A stretch of 64,000 nt of DNA from Pseudomonas beijingensis (lineage in GTDB: Bacteria; Pseudomonadota; Gammaproteobacteria; Pseudomonadales; Pseudomonadaceae): assembly GCF_030687295.1 (NCBI RefSeq), contig NZ_CP117425.1, forward strand, positions 620,001 through 684,000, given 5' to 3'. The position numbers and the translations under genes were made by a program. Below the pieces are notes generated by a model that was not told the origin of the DNA, ran no database searches, and saw nothing but the letters and a program-made list of their open reading frames with translations. Numbering within the stretch: position 1 is the stretch's first letter; every line of letters starts with the position of its first letter. Shown one piece after another: positions 1 through 10,144 of the stretch.

Positions 1-83
1 CGGTCATGGGTGCGTGGGCGACAAAGGGCCTGTTACAAGATTAGGCATTATCCGGCACGCCGGGCGCGTGGGCCAGATATGAA

Positions 84-118
84 AATCCCACAGTCACCTG
101 CAAGGCGACTGTGGGATC
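84..118 (-). terminator. Rho-independent terminator of metG
   Basis: An 11-bp inverted repeat (ATCCCACAGTC / GACTGTGGGAT, positions 86-96 and 107-117) lies just after the metG stop codon. In the minus direction it is followed by a short T stretch (TTTTC), as expected for an intrinsic terminator. Confidence 0.7.
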
Positions 119-137
119 GGTGCAGCACGCGGTCGCG

Positions 138-2184
138 TTACTTGATCCGCTGGCCCGGCTTGGCGCCACTGTCAGGGCTCAACAGGTAGATCTCCTCGCC
201 GCCGGGGCCCGCCGCCATCACCATGCCTTCGGAGATACCGAAGCGCATTTTGCGCGGCTTGAGGTTGGCGATCATCATCGTCAATCGACCTTCGAGCTTG
301 GCCGGGTCCGGGTAGGCACTCTTGATGCCGGAGAACACGTTGCGTTGCTCGTCGCCGATGTCCAAGATCAGGCGCAGCAGCTTGTCGGCCCCTTCGACGG
401 CTTCGGCCTTGACGATCAGCGCCACGCGCAGGTCAACGGCGGCGAAGGGCGTCGAAGTCGATTTCCGGCGACAGCGGGTCCTTGGCCAGCTCGCCGTTGC
501 CGGCAGGGGCGCCGGTGTCGGTCTGGCTGGCGGCCAGGTCTTCCTTGGAGGCGTCGACCATGGCTTGGACCTTGGCGGGGTCGATACGGGTCATCAACGG
601 CTTGAACGCGTTCAGTTGATGGTTGCTCAGCAGGGTCTGGTGGTCGTTCCAGGTCAGCGGTGCAACGTTCAGGAATGCTTCGGCATCGGCGGCCAGCAAC
701 GGCAGCACCGGCTTGAGGAAGATCACCAACTGACGGAACAGGTTGATGCCCAAGGCGCAGATAGCCTGGACTTCGTCCTGCTTGCCTTCCTGCTTGGCCA
801 GCGACCACGGGGCCTTGTCGGCGATCCAGGCGTTGGCGCGGTCGGCCAGGGCCATGATTTCGCGCATGGCGCGGGCAAAGTCGCGGCTCTCGTAGGCTTC
901 GGCGATGCTTGGCGCGGCGGCCAGGAAGGCGTCGGTCAGTTCCGGCGCGGCGTTACCGGCGACCAGGACCCCAGCGTTGCCCTTGTGGATGAACCCGGCG
1001 CAACGGCTGGCAATGTTGACGACCTTGCCCACCAGGTCGGAGTTGACCTTCTGCACGAAGTCTTCGAGGTTCAGGTCCAGGTCGTCGACACCGCGGCCAA
1101 GCTTGGCAGCGTAGTAGTAGCGCAGGTATTCCGGGGACAGGTGGTCCAGGTAAGTCCGGGCCTTGATGAAGGTGCCGCGGGACTTGGACATTTTCTGGCC
1201 ATTGACGGTCAGGTAGCCGTGGACGTTGATGCCGGTCGGCTTGCGGAAACCGGCGCCTTCGAGCATGGCGGGCCAGAACAGCGCGTGGAAGTTGACGATG
1301 TCCTTGCCGATGAAGTGATACACCTCGGCCGTGGAGTCCTTGCCCCAGAACGCGTCGAAGTCCAGCTCCGGCGTGCGGTCGCAAAGGTTCTTGAAACTCG
1401 CCATGTAGCCGATGGGCGCGTCCAGCCACACGTAGAAATACTTGCCGGGCTCGCCGGGGATTTCGAAGCCGAAGTACGGCGCGTCGCGGGAAATGTCCCA
1501 CTCTTGCAGGCCGGAGTCGAGCCATTCGGCGAGCTTGTTGGCCACCGCGTCGTGCAACGTGCCGCTGCGGGTCCAGGTTTGCAGCATCGCCTGGAAATCC
1601 GGCAGCTTGAAGAAAAAGTGCTGGGAGTCCCTGAGCACCGGGGTGGCGCCGGAAATCGCCGATTTCGGGTCTTTCAGATCGGTCGGTGCGTAGGTGGCGC
1701 CGCATTTTTCGCAGTTGTCGCCGTACTGGTCTTCGGTGCCGCATTTCGGGCAGGTGCCCTTGATGAAGCGGTCGGCCAGGAACATGTTCTTTTCCGGGTC
1801 GAAATACTGGGTGACCGAACGGGTGGCGATGTGTCCGGCGTCACGCAGCTTCAGATAGATCTGGCTCGACAGCTCACGGTTTTCTTCGGCGTGAGTGGAG
1901 TGGAAGTTGTCGAAGTCCACCAGGAACTCGGCAAAGTCGGCGCTGTGTTCGGCCTGGACGTTGGCGATCAGTTGTTCCGGGGTGATGCCTTCCTTTTCCG
2001 CGCGCAGCATGATGGCCGAACCGTGGGCGTCGTCGGCGCAGACATAGATGCACTGGTTGCCGCGATGTTTCTGGAAGCGCGTCCACATATCGGTCTGGAT
2101 GTATTCCAGCATATGGCCGAGGTGAATCGAACCATTGGCATAGGGCAGGGCGCTGGTGACGAGGATCTTGCGTGGCTCGGACAT
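138..2184 (-). CDS. metG: Methionyl-tRNA synthetase, interrupted by a +1 frameshift near the C-terminal domain
   Basis: Charges tRNA-Met with methionine in the cytoplasm. The N-terminal reading frame (433-2184, 583 aa) holds the HIGH-type signature HLGH at residues 21-24, a four-cysteine zinc knuckle (CPKC...CEKC) around residue 150 and the KMSKS loop (QKMSKSRG) further on. The frame stops just after EIDFDAL. The remaining 95-110 residues, the EMAP/Trbp111-like tRNA-binding and dimerisation domain ending in GAKPGQRIK, continue in another frame (138 to about 446). One extra base in the GGG run at plus-strand 447-449 explains the break; removing it gives a normal-length 681-aa enzyme. The gene diverges from apbC. 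MetRS is essential, so either this is a sequence error or the truncated catalytic part suffices; C-terminally truncated bacterial MetRS is known to be active as a monomer. Confidence 0.93.
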
Positions 2185-2298
2185 GGGGCTCGGCTACTTG
2201 ATGAAACGGAGGTCGGCCACTATAAAGCGCCGGGAAATATATTTCACCCCACAGGCCTGTTTCCGGATGCATTGCTGATAGCCGCACAGGCACAACCG

Positions 2299-2423
2299 GT
2301 GGCGAGGGGATTGTGGGAGCAAAGCTTGCTCGCGAAACAGGCACCTCGATTTCTGAAAAATCCCATCGCCTGCATCGCGGGCAAGCCTTGCTCCCACACA
2401 GCGGGAGCAAGCTCCCTCGCCAC
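2299..2423. repeat. Nested REPIN pair in the metG-apbC divergent intergenic region
   Basis: An outer pair GTGGCGAGG...CCTCGCCAC encloses an inner pair of the GTGGGAGCAAAGCTTGCTCGCG / CGCGGGCAAGCCTTGCTCCCAC type in opposite orientation, the usual REPIN arrangement of P. fluorescens-group genomes. It fills much of the 331-bp gap (2185-2515) between metG and apbC, where no gene was seen. Confidence 0.85.
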
Positions 2424-2515
2424 GAGAGCGTTCGCGGCCCTTAATCGGGTCGCCACGCGGGAGCGCGGGGCGTAGGATAGCGGCCTGTTTTCAAGTCTTG
2501 CTATCGGAGTTGCCC

Positions 2516-3610
2516 ATGAGCGCCGTCAACCGCGCAGCGGTGGAAACCGTCCTTCGCCAGTACACCGACCCCTACCTGAACCAGGATCCGGTCAGCGCCG
2601 GATGCGTGCGCGCCATCGATATCCAGGGCGATCGCGTCAATGTTCAGTTGGAGATCGGCTACGCCGCCGACCTGTTCAAGAGCGGCTGGGCGCAGATGCT
2701 GCAAATGGCGATCGAAGGCCTGGACGGCGTGACAGCCGCGACGGTCCAAGTCACCAGCGTGATCGCCGCGCATAAGGCCCAGGCGCAGGTGCCGGGGCTG
2801 GCCAATGTCAAGAATGTGATCGCCGTGGCCTCGGGCAAGGGCGGCGTGGGCAAGTCCACCACCGCCGCCAACCTGGCCCTGGCCCTGGCCCGTGAAGGGG
2901 CGAAGGTCGGGATTCTCGACGCGGACATCTACGGTCCGAGCCAGGGCATCATGTTCGGGATCGCCGAGGGTACCCGGCCGCAGATCAAGGACCAGAAGTG
3001 GTTCGTGCCGCTGCAATCCCATGGCGTGGAAGTCATGTCCATGGCCTTCCTGACCGACGACAACACGCCGATGGTCTGGCGCGGGCCGATGGTTTCCGGG
3101 GCCTTGCTGCAACTGGTCACGCAAACCGCGTGGGGCGACCTGGATTACCTGGTGATCGACATGCCGCCGGGCACTGGCGACATCCAGCTGACCCTGGCGC
3201 AGAAAGTCCCGGTGGCCGGCGCGGTGATCGTCACCACCCCTCAGGACTTGGCCCTGTTGGACGCGCGCAAGGGCGTGGAGATGTTCCGCAAGGTGAACAT
3301 CCCGGTGCTGGGCGTGGTGGAGAACATGGCCGTGCACATCTGCTCCAATTGCGGACATGCCGAGCACCTGTTCGGCGAAGGTGGCGGGGAAAAACTGGCG
3401 ACCCAGTACGGCGTCGAATTGCTGGCTTCGCTACCGCTGTCGATGGTGATCCGCGAACAGGCCGACGGCGGCAAGCCAACCGTCATCGCCGAGCCGGACA
3501 GCCAAATCGCCATGGTCTATCAGGAACTTGCCCGCCACGTGGGCGCGCGGATCGTGTTGCAGGAGGCCGCATCGCCGGCGATGCCGAACATCACTGTCAG
3601 CGATGATTGA
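2516..3610 (+). CDS. apbC: Iron-sulfur cluster carrier protein ApbC/Mrp (P-loop ATPase)
   Basis: A 364-aa cytoplasmic Mrp/NBP35-family ATPase that binds and transfers Fe-S clusters. The N-terminal ~90 residues form a DUF59/MIP18-like domain. Then comes the deviant Walker A motif GKGGVGKST, the switch region DADIYGPSQ, VIDMPPGTGD and the CSNCGH Cys-X2-Cys motif used for cluster binding. ATG 2516 is preferred over the upstream ATG at 2498 because CGGAG stands 9 bases before it and the family begins MSAVNRAAVE. It diverges from metG, a common arrangement in gammaproteobacteria. Function is from family knowledge; the motifs are seen directly. Confidence 0.95.
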   Translation: MSAVNRAAVETVLRQYTDPYLNQDPVSAGCVRAIDIQGDRVNVQLEIGYAADLFKSGWAQMLQMAIEGLDGVTAATVQVTSVIAAHKAQAQVPGLANVKNVIAVASGKGGVGKSTTAANLALALAREGAKVGILDADIYGPSQGIMFGIAEGTRPQIKDQKWFVPLQSHGVEVMSMAFLTDDNTPMVWRGPMVSGALLQLVTQTAWGDLDYLVIDMPPGTGDIQLTLAQKVPVAGAVIVTTPQDLALLDARKGVEMFRKVNIPVLGVVENMAVHICSNCGHAEHLFGEGGGEKLATQYGVELLASLPLSMVIREQADGGKPTVIAEPDSQIAMVYQELARHVGARIVLQEAASPAMPNITVSDD

Positions 3611-3631
3611 TGCTTGAAACACAATCCCATG

Positions 3632-3748
3632 GGGAGCAAGCCTGTGGGAGCACAGCTTGCTCGCGATGACGGCGTCACCTACAACACATCTGTTGGTTTT
3701 AAAACCGCTATCGCGAGCAAGCTGTGCTCCCACAGGCTCGCTCCCACA
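3632..3748. repeat. REPIN between apbC and the SDR gene
   Basis: Inverted REP pair (TGTGGGAGCACAGCTTGCTCGCGAT ahead, its complement behind, split around a ~40-bp variable spacer), with extra partial copies GGGAGCAAGCC and GCTCGCTCCCACA at the outer ends. It sits between two convergent stop codons, where it may also act as a bidirectional terminator. Confidence 0.8.
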
Positions 3749-3764
3749 CGGGGGGGCGCTGGGT

Positions 3765-4523
3765 CTAGATGCGCAACCCACCATCCATCTCCAGAATCCG
3801 ACCGGTGTAGTAGTCGTTCTCGAAGATATACGCCGCCGAATGAGCAATCTCCTCCGGCTTGCCCATGCGCTTGAGCGGAATCCCCGAGGTCATTTTCTCC
3901 AGGGCCTCGGGTTTCATGCTCAGGGTCATCTCGGTTTCGATGAAGCCCGGGGCTATGCCGGCGACACGGATGCCGTAGCGCGCCAGCTCCTTGGCCCAGG
4001 TCACAGTGGCAGCGGCCACGCCAGCCTTGGCGGCCGAGTAGTTGGTTTGGCCGACGTTGCCGGCGCGGGAGATCGACGAAATGTTGATGATGGCGCCGCT
4101 GTTCTTCAGTTCGACCATTTTCGCCGCCACTTCACGGGTGCACAGGAACACACCGGTGAGGTTGACGTCGATCACCGCCTGCCACTGGGCCAGGCTCATC
4201 TTGGTCATTTCGCCGTCCTTGACCTTGAGCAGCAGGCCGTCGCGCAGGATCCCGGCGTTGTTGATCAACCCGTGGATCGCGCCGAAGTCCTCGGCCACCC
4301 GGGCAACCATGTCGGTCACTTGTTCTTCATTGGCGACGTTGCACAGGTAGGCACGCGCCTCGACGCCCTTGGCTGCGCAGGCGGCAACCGCCTGGTCGAG
4401 TTTTTCCTGATTGAGGTCCACCAGCGCGAGCTTGGCGCCTTTGTCCGCGAAATACTCGGCCATGGAGCGGCCCAGGCCCTGGCAACCGCCGGTGATAATG
4501 ATTACTTTGTCAGTGAGTTGCAT
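3765..4523 (-). CDS. Short-chain dehydrogenase/reductase (FabG-like)
   Basis: A 252-aa classical SDR with an NAD(P)-binding Rossmann fold. Visible are the TGGCQGLG cofactor motif near residue 12, NNAG, the catalytic serine region (ISSISRAG) and YSAAK (Tyr-X3-Lys). The end (GRILEMDGG) is typical of the FabG/3-oxoacyl reductase branch. ATG 4523 (MQLTDKV) was chosen because the family starts there; ATG 4529 two codons upstream is equally possible and neither has a good ribosome site. The substrate cannot be read from the sequence. Its position beside the HugZ-like gene, fxsA and groESL matches the order I recall from other Pseudomonas. Confidence 0.9.
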   Translation of the reverse strand: MQLTDKVIIITGGCQGLGRSMAEYFADKGAKLALVDLNQEKLDQAVAACAAKGVEARAYLCNVANEEQVTDMVARVAEDFGAIHGLINNAGILRDGLLLKVKDGEMTKMSLAQWQAVIDVNLTGVFLCTREVAAKMVELKNSGAIINISSISRAGNVGQTNYSAAKAGVAAATVTWAKELARYGIRVAGIAPGFIETEMTLSMKPEALEKMTSGIPLKRMGKPEEIAHSAAYIFENDYYTGRILEMDGGLRI

Positions 4524-4687
4524 TCTCATGTCCAGATGGCGCAGCGGTGGAGGGGACCTGTTGGGAGGCCTCTCGATTTGCGACGGTGTAGCCCGACTGC
4601 ACACGAGAACTGTCCCCTAGGTATATCGGAACATTACTCCAGTCGCCTGACCGTTTTCTAGACGAGTTTAATAAAAGGAGTCATAAA

Positions 4688-5419
4688 TTGAGCGTTGAAG
4701 CTGCCAAGCATGCCCGGGAACTGCTGCTCAAGGAATACCGTGGAATGCTTTCCACTCATTCCAAGTCCATGCCAGGTTTTCCGTTCGGCTCCGTGGTGCC
4801 GTATTGCCTGGACGCACAAGGCCAGCCGCTGATCCTGATCAGCCGTATCGCCCAGCACACTCACAATCTGCAAAAAGACCCCAAGTGTTCGATGCTGGTG
4901 GGCGAGCGCGGTGCCGAGGACGTGCAGGCCGTGGGGCGCCTGACCTACCTGGCCGAAGCCCGGAAACTCGAAGACAACGCCGCCATCGAGGCGGCAGCCG
5001 AGCGTTATTACCGCTATTTCCCTGACTCGCAGAACTATCACAAGGCCCATGATTTCGATTTCTGGGTGCTCGAGCCGGTGCGCCATCGCTACATCGGCGG
5101 CTTTGGCGCCATTCACTGGATCGACCAGCTCACCCTGGCCAACCCCTTCGCCGGCAAAGCCGAAGCCAGCATGATCGAGCACATGAATGCCGATCACGCC
5201 AAAGCCATCGCTCATTACGTGGAGCTGGCCGGCCTGTCGAAAAGCGAACCGGCGCAACTGGTGGGCATCGACAGCGAGGGCATGCACCTGCGCATTGGCC
5301 AGGGCCTGCACTGGCTGGCGTTTGCGACGCCCTGCAACACCCCGACACAAGTGCGCGAAGCCTTGGTTTATCTGGCTCACGCCGAGCAATGGCCGAAAAA
5401 TACCGTGGCTGATGCTTGA
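4688..5419 (+). CDS. HugZ-family protein (split-barrel FMN-binding-like fold plus DUF2470)
   Basis: A 243-aa protein with a pyridoxamine-5'-phosphate-oxidase-like split barrel in the first ~150 residues (PFGSVVPYCLD..., SMLVGERG) and a C-terminal DUF2470-type region beginning at MIEHMNADH. Members of this family include heme utilisation/degradation proteins (HugZ, HutZ), but others have unknown roles, so no symbol is given. The start is TTG at 4688: a strong AAAGGAG lies seven bases before it and no in-frame ATG fits. It is transcribed away from the SDR gene. Confidence 0.85.
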   Translation: MSVEAAKHARELLLKEYRGMLSTHSKSMPGFPFGSVVPYCLDAQGQPLILISRIAQHTHNLQKDPKCSMLVGERGAEDVQAVGRLTYLAEARKLEDNAAIEAAAERYYRYFPDSQNYHKAHDFDFWVLEPVRHRYIGGFGAIHWIDQLTLANPFAGKAEASMIEHMNADHAKAIAHYVELAGLSKSEPAQLVGIDSEGMHLRIGQGLHWLAFATPCNTPTQVREALVYLAHAEQWPKNTVADA

Positions 5420-5485
5420 ATTCACGAAAGGGCGACGTCATTTAAGGTTTCATAGCAAGGCATTCTTGCGTTGAGGAACCATTTG

Positions 5486-5962
5486 ATGCGCCCTTTTTTG
5501 TTGCTCTTTCTGCTGTTCCCGGTGTTGGAGCTGTTCGTATTCGTCAAGGTCAGCGGTGCGATCGGGTTTTTCCCGGCGCTGTTGCTGGTCATTCTCGGCT
5601 CGATGCTCGGCGTGTTCGTGCTGCGCATCGCCGGCCTCGCCACGGCACTGCGTGCCCGTGAAAGCCTGAACCGTGGCGAGCTGCCCGCCCAGACCATGCT
5701 CGAAGGCCTGATGCTGGCCCTGGGTGGCGGCCTGTTGATCCTGCCCGGCTTTATCAGCGACGTGCTGGGCCTGGTCATGCTGTTGCCGTTCACCCGTCGG
5801 TTGCTGGCCAATAAAATGCGTCAGCGCGCCGAAGAGCAGGCGATGCGTCAGCGCGCCTTCGCCGATGACCTGCAATCCCGTGGCGGTCCGACTCCGCGTG
5901 AACCTGTGGGCCGCGAGCCCAACGTGATCGAAGGCGAGTTCGAACACCGCGACCCTCGGTAA
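5486..5962 (+). CDS. fxsA: FxsA membrane protein
   Basis: A 158-aa inner-membrane protein with hydrophobic segments at about residues 1-20, 25-50 and 75-95, and a charged cytoplasmic C-terminus. The start RPFLLLFLLFPVLELFVF and the glycine-rich GSMLGVFVLRIAG are typical of FxsA, known in E. coli as a suppressor of F-exclusion of phage T7. ATG 5486 is preferred over TTG 5471 because the family begins MRP and GAGGA stands before it. It lies directly upstream of groES, as in other gammaproteobacteria. Confidence 0.92.
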   Translation: MRPFLLLFLLFPVLELFVFVKVSGAIGFFPALLLVILGSMLGVFVLRIAGLATALRARESLNRGELPAQTMLEGLMLALGGGLLILPGFISDVLGLVMLLPFTRRLLANKMRQRAEEQAMRQRAFADDLQSRGGPTPREPVGREPNVIEGEFEHRDPR

Positions 5963-5969
5963 AAACCAG

Positions 5970-6004
5970 CGACACGGCACCTTCCGGTGCCGTGTTCGTT
6001 TTTG
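5970..6004 (+). terminator. Rho-independent terminator of fxsA
   Basis: A perfect 10-bp stem ACACGGCACC / GGTGCCGTGT (5972-5981, 5986-5995) with a TTCC loop, followed by TCGTTTTT. Confidence 0.85.
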
Positions 6005-6034
6005 GCTGCGTGAAGTAAAAAATTTCATACCCGG

Positions 6035-6065
6035 CCCTTGTAATCGGCTTGTGCGCCCTTATGTA
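6035..6065 (+). promoter_or_regulatory. Probable sigma-32 (heat-shock) promoter of groES-groEL
   Basis: CCCTTGTAA (6035-6043) and CCCTTATGTA (6056-6065) are separated by 12 bases. They resemble the RpoH -35 CTTGAAA and -10 CCCCATNT elements and are placed about 140 bp before groES. No CIRCE inverted repeat was seen, in keeping with RpoH control in Pseudomonas. Placement is by eye. Confidence 0.5.
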
Positions 6066-6206
6066 TGGGTCACCGCAAGGTTTCCGGTGGCAACACTGGA
6101 CAGACTTCCGCGGTTCGCTTGACGAACCGCACCCGGCACCGCCGGATTCGTTAAACCCGCCGGGACTACACCGGCCGATGAAAACCACAATTAGGAGAGA
6201 TCGACA

Positions 6207-6500
6207 ATGAAGCTTCGTCCTCTGCATGACCGCGTCGTCGTCCGTCGCAGCGAAGAAGAAAAGAAAACCGCTGGCGGTATCGTCCTGCCAGGTTCGGCTG
6301 CTGAAAAGCCAAACCAGGGTGAAGTCCTCGCTGTAGGCCCAGGTAAAGCACTGGAAAACGGTGAAGTACGTGCGCTGTCCGTGAAAGTGGGTGACAAGGT
6401 TGTTTTCGGCCCTTACTCCGGTAGCAACACTGTGAAAGTTGATGGCGAAGACCTGCTGGTTATCGGCGAGAGCGAAATCCTCGCTGTTGTCGAAGGCTGA
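6207..6500 (+). CDS. groES: Co-chaperonin GroES
   Basis: A 97-aa full-length GroES that caps the GroEL ring. It begins [14 protein letters not shown], has the mobile loop ([14 protein letters not shown], residues ~17-30) and ends with the [10 protein letters not shown] strand. AGGAGA lies eight bases before the ATG. It is 49 bp upstream of groEL in the usual heat-shock operon, behind a probable RpoH promoter. Confidence 0.98.
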   Translation: MKLRPLHDRVVVRRSEEEKKTAGGIVLPGSAAEKPNQGEVLAVGPGKALENGEVRALSVKVGDKVVFGPYSGSNTVKVDGEDLLVIGESEILAVVEG

Positions 6501-6537
6501 TTCCCCGCTCATTTTTCCGCGACTACAAAGTATTTAA

Positions 6538-8193
<1,656 letters not shown>

Positions 8194-8216
8194 GCCAGCC
8201 TTACCCCTGTAGCGAA

Positions 8217-8250
8217 AACCCCGCCTGCGAAAGCAAGCGGGGTTTTTTAT
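8217..8250 (+). terminator. Rho-independent terminator of groESL
   Basis: ACCCCGCCTGC / GCAAGCGGGGT hairpin (one mismatch region around a GAAA loop) followed by six T residues, 24 bp after the groEL stop. Confidence 0.9.
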
Positions 8251-8286
8251 TGCCTTGGATTCATGACGCGGCGCCAATCCTCCTTC

Positions 8287-8375
8287 TGTGGGAGCGAGCT
8301 TGCTCGCGATAGCGGTAGATCAGTGCCTGATACATGAACTGACACACCGCTATCGCGAGCAAGCTCGCTCCCACA
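8287..8375. repeat. REPIN between groEL and the PAP2 gene
   Basis: A clean pair of REPs: TGTGGGAGCGAGCTTGCTCG (8287 on) and its complement ending at 8375, with AGCGGT.../...ACCGCT extending the arms around a ~40-bp spacer. It lies between convergent genes. Confidence 0.85.
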
Positions 8376-8387
8376 TTTGAATCATGT

Positions 8388-9131
8388 TCAGGCGTTGGCG
8401 GGTTGGCTCAGCGCTACGCGATCAGCCCTGGCGGCCGGTCGGTACAGGATGTAGTAGTAACACCCCAGGCAAATCAGCCAACAGAACACCGCCGTCCACA
8501 CGTTATGGGAAAAGAAGTGCGCCCCTTGCATCATCCGCCCCAGGGAAAACACCGTGCCCAGCGTGAAGGCGAGTATCAAGGCCCGGCGGGCCAGGCGCGG
8601 GCGGCGATCGCGCAGGACGAAGAACAGCGCAAACAGCGTGAACCCGGTGGCCGCGTGGCCGCCGGGCCAGCATCGGCCGGGTTTATCTGTGGCCGGGCGT
8701 GGGCTGAGCAGCTCACTGTAGGTTTCCTGGCCGCCGAATTCCTTCAGGCTCCAGGGGCATTGGACTGCCGTCACGGCTTTCATCGGCGTGACGAAGGACG
8801 TCGCCAGTGCCAGGGACAACACCAGGCAGCCCAGTTCCCGCTTGAACGGTTTGAGCCGGGCGATGAAAAACGTACCGATGAAGCCGAGGATCGCCAGCAC
8901 GGAGAACACGATCACCACCTCTTTGGCTCGATCGTGGAGGATGTCCTCCAGAAAAAAACTGTGCCGACCGATAAAGCCACCCGCCATCGGGTCGTAAAAC
9001 AGCTTGGCCAGGTCCATGTCCAGGGTGGTCAGTTCCAGCAGTACCAGAATGACCGCGACAACGGCAGGCAGGCCCAAGGCAATCCATAAATTCAGCGGTC
9101 TGGAAGCGGGGCGGATGGCGGTGGAGACCAT
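8388..9131 (-). CDS. PAP2-family membrane phosphatase
   Basis: A 247-aa inner-membrane protein of the PAP2/type 2 phosphatidic acid phosphatase family. It has a first membrane segment at about residues 17-35 and several more. The active-site motifs are PGGHAATGF near residue 160 and GRMMQGAHFFSHN near residue 205, which supply the catalytic histidines and arginine. Homologues dephosphorylate lipids such as lipid A, undecaprenyl diphosphate or phosphatidic acid; the substrate is not decided here. It diverges from colR and its family is linked to envelope lipids, so a role beside ColRS is plausible but unproven. Confidence 0.88.
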   Translation of the reverse strand: MVSTAIRPASRPLNLWIALGLPAVVAVILVLLELTTLDMDLAKLFYDPMAGGFIGRHSFFLEDILHDRAKEVVIVFSVLAILGFIGTFFIARLKPFKRELGCLVLSLALATSFVTPMKAVTAVQCPWSLKEFGGQETYSELLSPRPATDKPGRCWPGGHAATGFTLFALFFVLRDRRPRLARRALILAFTLGTVFSLGRMMQGAHFFSHNVWTAVFCWLICLGCYYYILYRPAARADRVALSQPANA

Positions 9132-9266
9132 GGCAATACCTTTGATGGGAGTTTTCGTAATCAGCGCGTTGCGCAGTCTGGTCTGCGTTGCGTTCGGGCG
9201 GTGTGAATGTTGGGTGAAAAACTCGTCAATACCCGCGCAGTCCAGTTCCTGGGTGCACTTGCCTTT

Positions 9267-9355
9267 TGTGGGAGCGAGCTTGCTCGCGAAAGCGTCGGCA
9301 CATCCAATATTGATGGGACTGACCCACCGCTATCGCGAGCAAGCTCGCTCCCACA
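9267..9355. repeat. REPIN in the PAP2-colR divergent intergenic region
   Basis: TGTGGGAGCGAGCTTGCTCG (9267 on) with its complement ending at 9355 around a ~35-bp spacer. The 329-bp gap 9132-9460 holds this element and presumably the two divergent promoters; no gene was seen there. Confidence 0.85.
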
Positions 9356-9460
9356 AGGGACCACGCGCTGCCACAGCTGATACAACCCTAGCCGTGAGCC
9401 ACGCTTGGCCGTAAGCTGCGCGGGCCAAGCCAGCCGTTAACTGTGTACGCAGAGGTGCCC

Positions 9461-10144
9461 ATGCGAATTCTATTGGTCGAAGACAACCGCGATATCCTGG
9501 CCAACCTGGCCGATTACCTGGGGCTCAAGGGCTACACCGTTGATTGTGCCCAGGACGGTTTGTCGGGGTTGCATCTGGCGGCGACCGAACACTACGACCT
9601 GATCGTGCTCGATATCATGCTGCCGGGCATCGACGGCTACACCTTGTGCAAGCGTCTGCGCGAAGACGCCCGGCGCGATACGCCGGTGATCATGCTCACC
9701 GCCCGGGATCAGTTGGACGATCGCCTGCAGGGCTTCAAGTCCGGGGCCGATGACTACCTGATCAAACCGTTTGCCCTGTCGGAACTGGCGGCGCGGATCG
9801 AAGCCGTCATGCGTCGGGCCCAGGGCGGTGGCCGCCGTGCCTTGCAGGTCGGCGACCTGAGCTACGACCTCGATACCCTGGAAGTGACCCGTGAAGGCAA
9901 GCTGCTCAAGCTCAACCCCGTGGGCCTGAAGCTGCTGGCGGTACTGATGCAGAAAAGTCCCCACGTGTTGCGCCGCGAAATCCTTGAAGAAGCGTTGTGG
10001 GGTGACGATTGCCCGGACAGCGACAGCTTGCGCAGCCACGTCCATCAACTGCGCCAGGTGATCGACAAACCGTTCGAAAAACCGTTGTTGCACACCGTGC
10101 ATGGCGTCGGCTATCGCCTGGCCGAGGGCCGCGATGGAGTTTAA
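9461..10144 (+). CDS. colR: Response regulator ColR (OmpR family)
   Basis: A 227-aa cytoplasmic regulator. The N-terminal receiver domain (1-115) has the acidic pair E7-D8, the phosphoacceptor D51 in IVLDIMLPG and K101 in LIKPFAL. The C-terminal winged-helix domain (about 125-225) ends in HTVHGVGYRLAE. ATG 9461 with GAGGTG before it is preferred to GTG 9443. ColR is known in P. putida and P. fluorescens WCS365 to act with ColS in keeping the outer membrane intact, metal tolerance and root colonisation. It overlaps colS by 11 bp, so the two are co-translated. Confidence 0.93.
   Translation: MRILLVEDNRDILANLADYLGLKGYTVDCAQDGLSGLHLAATEHYDLIVLDIMLPGIDGYTLCKRLREDARRDTPVIMLTARDQLDDRLQGFKSGADDYLIKPFALSELAARIEAVMRRAQGGGRRALQVGDLSYDLDTLEVTREGKLLKLNPVGLKLLAVLMQKSPHVLRREILEEALWGDDCPDSDSLRSHVHQLRQVIDKPFEKPLLHTVHGVGYRLAEGRDGV

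Noticed and set aside
322..2475. Long plus-strand ORF (717 aa) opposite metG
   Set aside because: Antisense shadow in a high-GC gene; the minus strand has all MetRS motifs and the plus product has no recognisable domain.
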